From the NCBI GenBank assembly GCA_964573995.1, contig CAZNLH010000055.1, forward strand, positions 1-8,887: a DNA stretch of 8,887 bases, given 5' to 3'. Of the stretch, positions 5,028 to 8,887 are shown piece by piece (within the stretch, counting starts at the first letter, position 1; each line of letters opens with the position of its first letter). Below the pieces are notes generated by a model, which saw nothing but the letters and a program-made list of their open reading frames with translations, was not told where the DNA came from and did no database searches. The translations under genes and the position numbers were made by a program. This DNA comes from CAZNLH01 sp964573995. GTDB lineage: Bacteria; Gemmatimonadota; CAZMKB01; CAZNLH01.

Positions 5028-6761
5028 ATGGCCAAGGTCTTTCTGCAGCCGATCGGGGGCCCGATCGAATCGTTCCTGTCCGAGGAAGAGAGGCTCGCGA
5101 ACGCGGGGACGATGGAGACCCTCGAGGAGGAAATAGCCCGCAGGCGCGAAGAGGTGCGTGAGGGATGGGGTCCCGAGTACGTCGATCGTGTCCACAAGAA
5201 GGGCAAACTCACGGCCTGGGAGCGCCTCGAAATCCTACGCGACCCGGACAGCGAGATCCTTCCCATAGGCACCTTCGTCAACTACGGCCTGGAGTTCGGG
5301 GATGGCGAAGACAAGAAGAAGAGTCCGGGAGCGGGCGTCGTGACCGCATTCGTCCGCGTGGAAGACAGATACACCGTGGTGATCGCCAACGACAACACCG
5401 TGGCCTCCGGCGCCTGGTGGCCGCGGACACCCGAGAAGATAGAGCGGGCCCAGGCCATTGCCCTGAGGCTAAAGATCCCGGTCATCTACCTGGTCGACTG
5501 CAGCGGCCTCTACCTGCCGGAGCAGAGCAGGTCCTTCCCCGGACCGACCGGCGCCGGCCACATCTTCAAGATGAACAGCCTCCTCTCCGCGGGCGGCGTG
5601 CCGCAGATCGCCGGGGTATTCGGGGACTGCATAGCGGGCGGCGGATACATGCCGATAATCAGCGACAGGGTCTACATGACCGAGCAGGCATACATGGTGA
5701 TAGCGGGGGCCGCTCTCATCAAGGGGGGAAAGGCCCAGAACATCACCTCGCTAAAGATCGGTGGCGCGGACGTCCACGTCCACATCTCGGGGTGCGCCGA
5801 CTTCCGCGGCCCGGACGACACCTCCGTGCTGAAGATGATCCGCAGGGATGTCTCTCTGCTCCCCACCTCGGCTGCGGCGTACTATAGATACGGGGCGGAC
5901 CCGGATGTCCCGAAGTACGACCCTGCCGAGATCCGCTCGATCTTCCCGAGCGACCACCGCATGCCCTACGACATCCGTCAGGTGATCGCCAGGATCACCG
6001 ATTCGAGCCTCTTCTGGGAGGTCCTCCCGGGCAAGGGAGAAGAGGTTGTCACGGGGATCGCGCGGATAGGCGGCCTCTACGCCGGGATCATCGCCAACAA
6101 CCAATTCCTGGTAAGCCACCCGGAGGAACCGGATCGAAAGCGACCCGGGGGCATCCTATACCGGGAGGGGATCGCCCGCCTCTCCCAGTTCTCCAGGGCG
6201 TGCAACGACGACGGGATACCGATCATCTGGCTGCAGGACATATCCGGCTTCGACATAGGTCCCGAGGCCGAGAAGGAGGGCCTGCTCGGGTACGGATCGA
6301 ACCTCATCTACACCAACTCGACCAACCAGACCCCGATGATCACCGTACTCCTCAGGAAGGCATCCGGGGCGGGCTATTACGCGATGGCGGGGATACCCTA
6401 CGACCCCGTGCTCCAACTCTCCACCCCGATCACGCGCCTTGCCGTCATGGAGGGGCGCACGCTCGCGATCGGGGCCTTCAGGACCAAACTCGACGACAAT
6501 TTCGAGATAATATCCAGGGACCAGGAAGAGATAGAGGCGGTACGAAGGGGCATGGAGGAGGTCGAGGGACGGATCACGCGTGACATGTACCCGCTGAGGT
6601 CTGCCTCACTGATGGACACTGACGAGGTGGTATTCATGCACGAGATAAGGAGATACCTGGAGGCGGTCATCGAGATGTGTTACCAGTCGACCGGGCACAG
6701 GCGGGTCAAGAACCCCAGGATCTGGTCGATGCACGACCTCCAGGCACTCACCGAGTTGTAG
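5028..6761 (+). CDS. GcdA-like acyl-CoA carboxyltransferase (carboxylase beta / decarboxylase alpha type)
   Basis: Moves the carboxyl group between carboxybiotin and an acyl-CoA. The 577 residues span both crotonase-like halves. Landmarks shared with glutaconyl-CoA decarboxylase subunit alpha (GcdA, 587 residues in Acidaminococcus as I recall): KKGKLTAWERLEIL (57-70), VVIANDN (117-123), VDCSGLYLPEQ (156-166), the first oxyanion region CIAGGGY (201-207) and GAALIKGG (227-234), PYDIRQVIARI (313-323), VVTGIARIGGL (340-350), WLQDISGFDIG (401-411), and the second oxyanion region RKASGAGYYAMAG (443-455). No beta ion-pump subunit follows; instead a biotin carrier does, and a biotin carboxylase lies upstream beyond the inserted block. 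I therefore infer an ATP-driven carboxylase for an enoyl- or short-chain acyl-CoA; glutaconyl/crotonyl-CoA is possible but unproven. The stop overlaps the next gene's ribosome site. Arg is often AGG and Ile often ATA, unlike the genes at 1386-4636. Confidence 0.9.
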   Translation: MAKVFLQPIGGPIESFLSEEERLANAGTMETLEEEIARRREEVREGWGPEYVDRVHKKGKLTAWERLEILRDPDSEILPIGTFVNYGLEFGDGEDKKKSPGAGVVTAFVRVEDRYTVVIANDNTVASGAWWPRTPEKIERAQAIALRLKIPVIYLVDCSGLYLPEQSRSFPGPTGAGHIFKMNSLLSAGGVPQIAGVFGDCIAGGGYMPIISDRVYMTEQAYMVIAGAALIKGGKAQNITSLKIGGADVHVHISGCADFRGPDDTSVLKMIRRDVSLLPTSAAAYYRYGADPDVPKYDPAEIRSIFPSDHRMPYDIRQVIARITDSSLFWEVLPGKGEEVVTGIARIGGLYAGIIANNQFLVSHPEEPDRKRPGGILYREGIARLSQFSRACNDDGIPIIWLQDISGFDIGPEAEKEGLLGYGSNLIYTNSTNQTPMITVLLRKASGAGYYAMAGIPYDPVLQLSTPITRLAVMEGRTLAIGAFRTKLDDNFEIISRDQEEIEAVRRGMEEVEGRITRDMYPLRSASLMDTDEVVFMHEIRRYLEAVIEMCYQSTGHRRVKNPRIWSMHDLQALTEL

Positions 6762-6771
6762 GAGCACCGCG

Positions 6772-7416
6772 ATGGAGGCGACAGGCAGGGACCTCACCAG
6801 GCTGGTCGGCCGGCCGCTCGCCTGCGGGGTGAGGAGATCGGCGGAATTAGAGGGGGAATCGGAGGTCCTCTCGCCGGGCGTCGGCCTCTACGACCGACCG
6901 CCCACCGTCGGAACTTACGTGCAGGCAGGTTCCTTCGCGGGTTACCTCACCGTGCTGCGTCGCCCCTTTCATCTAATGGTTCCCGAGGGGGTCAGCGGGA
7001 CTGTTACCCGCCTCCAGGTCACGAGGAGAAAGGAACGCGTGGAGTTCAGGCAGGTCCTCTTCCAGGTGGGCCGCGCCACGAGCGAGATCGGGCCCTCTCA
7101 TCCCTTCGGGGACGCGAACAAGGTCGTGAGCGCGGGGCAAGGCATGGCGGCGGGTTTGTTCGTGGTCAGGTCGCCGACGGACGGCATCTTCTACCGAAGG
7201 CCCAGCCCCCAATCACCCTCCTACGTTGAGGAGGGATCGGTCGTCACACGGGGGACCGTAATGGCGCTCGTCGAGGTAATGAAGTGCTTCAATCCCATCG
7301 TATATCCCGGCGAACCGGGGTACCCGGGACGGGCCAGGGTCGCCCGGATAGTCGCGGGTGACGCCACGGAGGTCAAACACGGCTCGATCCTGTTCTACGT
7401 CGAGCCCATCCGTTGA
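6772..7416 (+). CDS. Biotin carboxyl carrier protein with a second, degenerate biotinyl-like domain
   Basis: Carries the carboxybiotin arm between the biotin carboxylase and the carboxyltransferase. The functional domain is residues 132-212: VRSPTDGIFYRRP (132-144) and LVEVMKCFNPI (166-176), where Lys171 is the biotinylation site; the motif is EVMK instead of the common EAMKM. Residues 34-99 look like a second barrel of the same design, beginning SPGVGLYDRP (34-43) and ending VEFRQVLFQV (90-99); at the position of VMK it reads VLR (61-63), so Arg63 replaces the lysine and it cannot be biotinylated. A linker (100-131) joins them. The ATG at 6772 has AGGAG (6760-6764), which overlaps the upstream TAG, seven bases ahead. 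The gap from the carboxyltransferase is 10 bases, so the two are co-transcribed. Length 214 exceeds E. coli AccB (156). Confidence 0.88.
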   Translation: MEATGRDLTRLVGRPLACGVRRSAELEGESEVLSPGVGLYDRPPTVGTYVQAGSFAGYLTVLRRPFHLMVPEGVSGTVTRLQVTRRKERVEFRQVLFQVGRATSEIGPSHPFGDANKVVSAGQGMAAGLFVVRSPTDGIFYRRPSPQSPSYVEEGSVVTRGTVMALVEVMKCFNPIVYPGEPGYPGRARVARIVAGDATEVKHGSILFYVEPIR

Positions 7417-7428
7417 GCGGAGGAGGAG

Positions 7429-7986
7429 ATGATGTTGATTCCCAGGAACCTCTTCTTCACCAAGGGATGCGGGATACACCGCGATAAACTACAGAGTTTC
7501 GAACTGGCCCTCAGAAGCGCCGGCATAGAAAAGTTCAACCTGGTCAGGGTATCGAGCATCTTTCCGCCCAACTGCAAGGTCATTCCGCGTAAGAGGGGAC
7601 TGGAACGCCTCAGGCCGGGCCAGATCGTATACACCGTAATGGCCAGGAACCAGACCAACGAGCCCAACAGGCTGGTAGCCGCCTCCATAGGGCTCGCGGT
7701 CCCGGCCGTCCGGACCGGCTACGGTTATCTATCCGAACACCACGCCTTCGGGCAGACCTCCACAATCGCCGGTGACTACAGCGAGGACCTGGCGGCCACG
7801 ATGCTGGCCACCACGCAGGGGATCGAGTTCAACCCGGAGAAGGCCTGGGACGAGAGGAAACAGGTATACAAGGCCTCCGGCAAGGTCTACCGGACATCAA
7901 ACGTCACACAGACGGCCAGGGGCGACAAGAACGGCCGCTGGACCACCGTCATCACCGCGGCCGTATTCGTGGACCTTGAGAAATGA
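7429..7986 (+). CDS. pdaD: Pyruvoyl-dependent arginine decarboxylase
   Basis: Converts arginine to agmatine and CO2, the first step of a putrescine/spermidine route. The self-cleavage motif VSSIFPPNCKV is at residues 41-51; by analogy with Methanocaldococcus jannaschii PvlArgDC (cut between Ser52 and Ser53), the chain is cut between Ser42 and Ser43 and Ser43 becomes the pyruvoyl group. LRPGQIVYTVMARNQTNEP (61-79), GYGYLSEHHAFG (97-108, Glu103 a likely proton donor), GDYSEDLAATMLATTQG (115-131) and GDKNGRWTTV (165-174) are typical of the longer bacterial form (185 residues, versus 165 in M. jannaschii). GGAGGAGGAG (7419-7428) sits directly before two adjacent ATGs (7429 and 7432), so either may be used. 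It follows the biotin carrier after 12 bases and overlaps the next gene, so all four genes form one operon. Confidence 0.93.
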   Translation: MMLIPRNLFFTKGCGIHRDKLQSFELALRSAGIEKFNLVRVSSIFPPNCKVIPRKRGLERLRPGQIVYTVMARNQTNEPNRLVAASIGLAVPAVRTGYGYLSEHHAFGQTSTIAGDYSEDLAATMLATTQGIEFNPEKAWDERKQVYKASGKVYRTSNVTQTARGDKNGRWTTVITAAVFVDLEK

Positions 7987-8887
7987 AGAAGTACCTGGGA
8001 AAGCCGATGATCAAGCCGGCCGGAATACCGGAGGGCCTGACCGTCACGGGGCTGGTCGACCTATACCGGCGCTACGGGGCATTCCAGGGGGGTCGACTCG
8101 GAGAGGCAGCCCTCCTCTACAGGAAGATGATAGAGGAGGAGACAACGATCTGCCTCACCCTCTCAGGGGCGATGACCCCCGCTGGAATGGGAGGGGCCGT
8201 CATCTCGCTGATCGAGCGCGGATTCATCGACCTGATCGTATCCACGGGGGCGAACCTCTATCATGACATACACTTCGCCCTCGGCCTCCCCGTCCACCAG
8301 GGCGACTTCCTCGCGGACGACCGCGAACTCCTCAAGGCGGGCATCGAGAGGATATACGATATCTTCATCACGGAAGGACTACTCAAGGAAACCGACCGCT
8401 TCGTCCAGGAGGCAATGGCCGACCTGGAGGGCTCCGATCCCCTCTCGACCGCCGACGTGCACCGCCACCTTGGGAACAAGATCATCGCCGACGCCCCGCA
8501 CCCAGAGAAGTCCCTCCTGGCCGCTGCAGCCCGGCATCACCTCCCCATCTACACGAGTTCGCCGGGAGACTCCTCGATAGGCATGAACCTGGCCTACCTG
8601 CATATCAAGGGCGGCGATATCATAGTCGATCCCAACCTCGATGTTCTGGAGACCGCCTCCATAGTCATGCATGCCGAGAGGAACAGCGTCATCATACTCG
8701 GCGGGGGATCCCCCAAAAACTTCTACCTACAGACCCAACCATTCCTCGGGCAGATCTCGGGCCTCGAGAGCCGTGGCCATGACTATGACATCCAGGTCAC
8801 CGTGGACCCGCCCCACTGGGGGGGCTTGAGCGGCGCCACCCCGAGCGAGGCCGTCTCCTGGGGGAAGATAAACCCCGATGAGATACG
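7983..8887 (+). CDS. Deoxyhypusine-synthase-like protein (probable polyamine aminobutyl transferase), 3' truncated by the window edge
   Basis: NAD-dependent enzyme of the deoxyhypusine synthase family. Bacteria have no eIF5A, and bacterial members (SpeY type) are known to make homospermidine by aminobutyl transfer, so a polyamine role is the best reading. The ATG overlaps the pdaD stop as ATGA (7983-7986) with only a weak GAG ahead, indicating translational coupling. 301 complete codons are present; the family is usually about 310-350, so only the C-terminal end is missing. Motifs: LTLSGAMTPAGMGG (about residues 58-71), STGANLYHDIHFA (about 84-96), TSSPGDSSIGMNLA (about 192-205), GGGSPKNFYLQTQP (240-253) with the catalytic lysine at Lys245, and GGLSGATPSEAVSWGK near the end. 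With PdaD upstream, the pair would supply agmatine-derived polyamine and modify it; agmatine-to-putrescine enzymes are not in the window. Confidence 0.92.
   Translation, partial: MKKYLGKPMIKPAGIPEGLTVTGLVDLYRRYGAFQGGRLGEAALLYRKMIEEETTICLTLSGAMTPAGMGGAVISLIERGFIDLIVSTGANLYHDIHFALGLPVHQGDFLADDRELLKAGIERIYDIFITEGLLKETDRFVQEAMADLEGSDPLSTADVHRHLGNKIIADAPHPEKSLLAAAARHHLPIYTSSPGDSSIGMNLAYLHIKGGDIIVDPNLDVLETASIVMHAERNSVIILGGGSPKNFYLQTQPFLGQISGLESRGHDYDIQVTVDPPHWGGLSGATPSEAVSWGKINPDEI

Noticed and set aside
4848..5195. 115-codon minus-strand frame across the carboxyltransferase start
   Set aside because: It covers the plus-strand promoter, ribosome site and the first codons of a secure gene; no motif seen.
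5165..5887. 240-codon plus-strand frame inside the carboxyltransferase
   Set aside because: Very Arg/Pro/His-rich out-of-frame reading of a well-conserved enzyme.
5028..6761. Na+-translocating glutaconyl-CoA decarboxylase complex
   Set aside because: The alpha-like subunit fits, but no beta membrane pump or GcdC/D gene is visible and a biotin carboxylase is nearby, so a decarboxylase pump is not supported.
7983..8887. True deoxyhypusine synthase acting on eIF5A
   Set aside because: Bacteria lack eIF5A, and the neighbouring arginine decarboxylase points to polyamine chemistry.
1..8887. CRISPR arrays, tRNA or rRNA genes, insertion sequences
   Set aside because: I saw no regularly spaced repeats, no cloverleaf or rRNA-like sequence, and no transposase motif or paired terminal repeats on either strand.

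Overview
The window (8,887 bp, GC-rich, densely coding on both strands) is bacterial chromosome. Two modules read rightward: a biotin-dependent acyl-CoA carboxylase and a short polyamine module. The GcdA-type carboxyltransferase, bacterial-type pyruvoyl arginine decarboxylase and deoxyhypusine-synthase-like protein suggest an anaerobic or syntrophic bacterium, for example a deltaproteobacterial/Desulfobacterota-like lineage. That is inference; no rRNA or other taxonomic marker is present.

Layout: (1) 1-753, the C-terminal 250 residues of a biotin carboxylase, cut by the left edge. (2) 754-1385, a 632-base stretch with no convincing gene but with several inverted repeats, a T9 tract, an intrinsic terminator and a near-consensus sigma70 promoter. 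(3) 1386-2648, an NAD(P)-dependent epimerase/dehydratase whose expected C-terminal end is lost; the reading frame runs on antisense through the next gene. (4) 2316-4636 on the minus strand, a compact operon: a beta-class DNA methyltransferase, an overlapping unknown gene that would be the restriction or effector partner, and a small membrane protein. A TTGACA-N17-TATTAT promoter drives it. (5) 4637-5027, control DNA holding divergent promoters, an inverted repeat and a plus-strand terminator. (6) 5028-8887, a tight plus-strand operon: GcdA-like carboxyltransferase, biotin carrier with a degenerate second biotinyl-like domain, pyruvoyl-dependent arginine decarboxylase, and a deoxyhypusine-synthase-like protein running off the right edge.

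How the parts work together: the biotin carboxylase would carboxylate biotin on the carrier (Lys171), and the carboxyltransferase would pass the carboxyl group to or from an acyl-CoA. No Na+-pump beta subunit is visible, so an ATP-driven carboxylase is more likely than a decarboxylase pump. PdaD would make agmatine from arginine, and the DHS-like enzyme would work on polyamines, because bacteria lack eIF5A.

The segment between accC and the carboxyltransferase looks like an inserted accessory block: different codon choice, somewhat lower GC in the methyltransferase operon, opposite strand, its own promoter and a damaged neighbouring gene. The most interesting part is the methyltransferase plus unknown-partner pair, which looks like a restriction-modification or related defence unit whose second protein has no motif of a standard PD-(D/E)XK nuclease that I can recognise.
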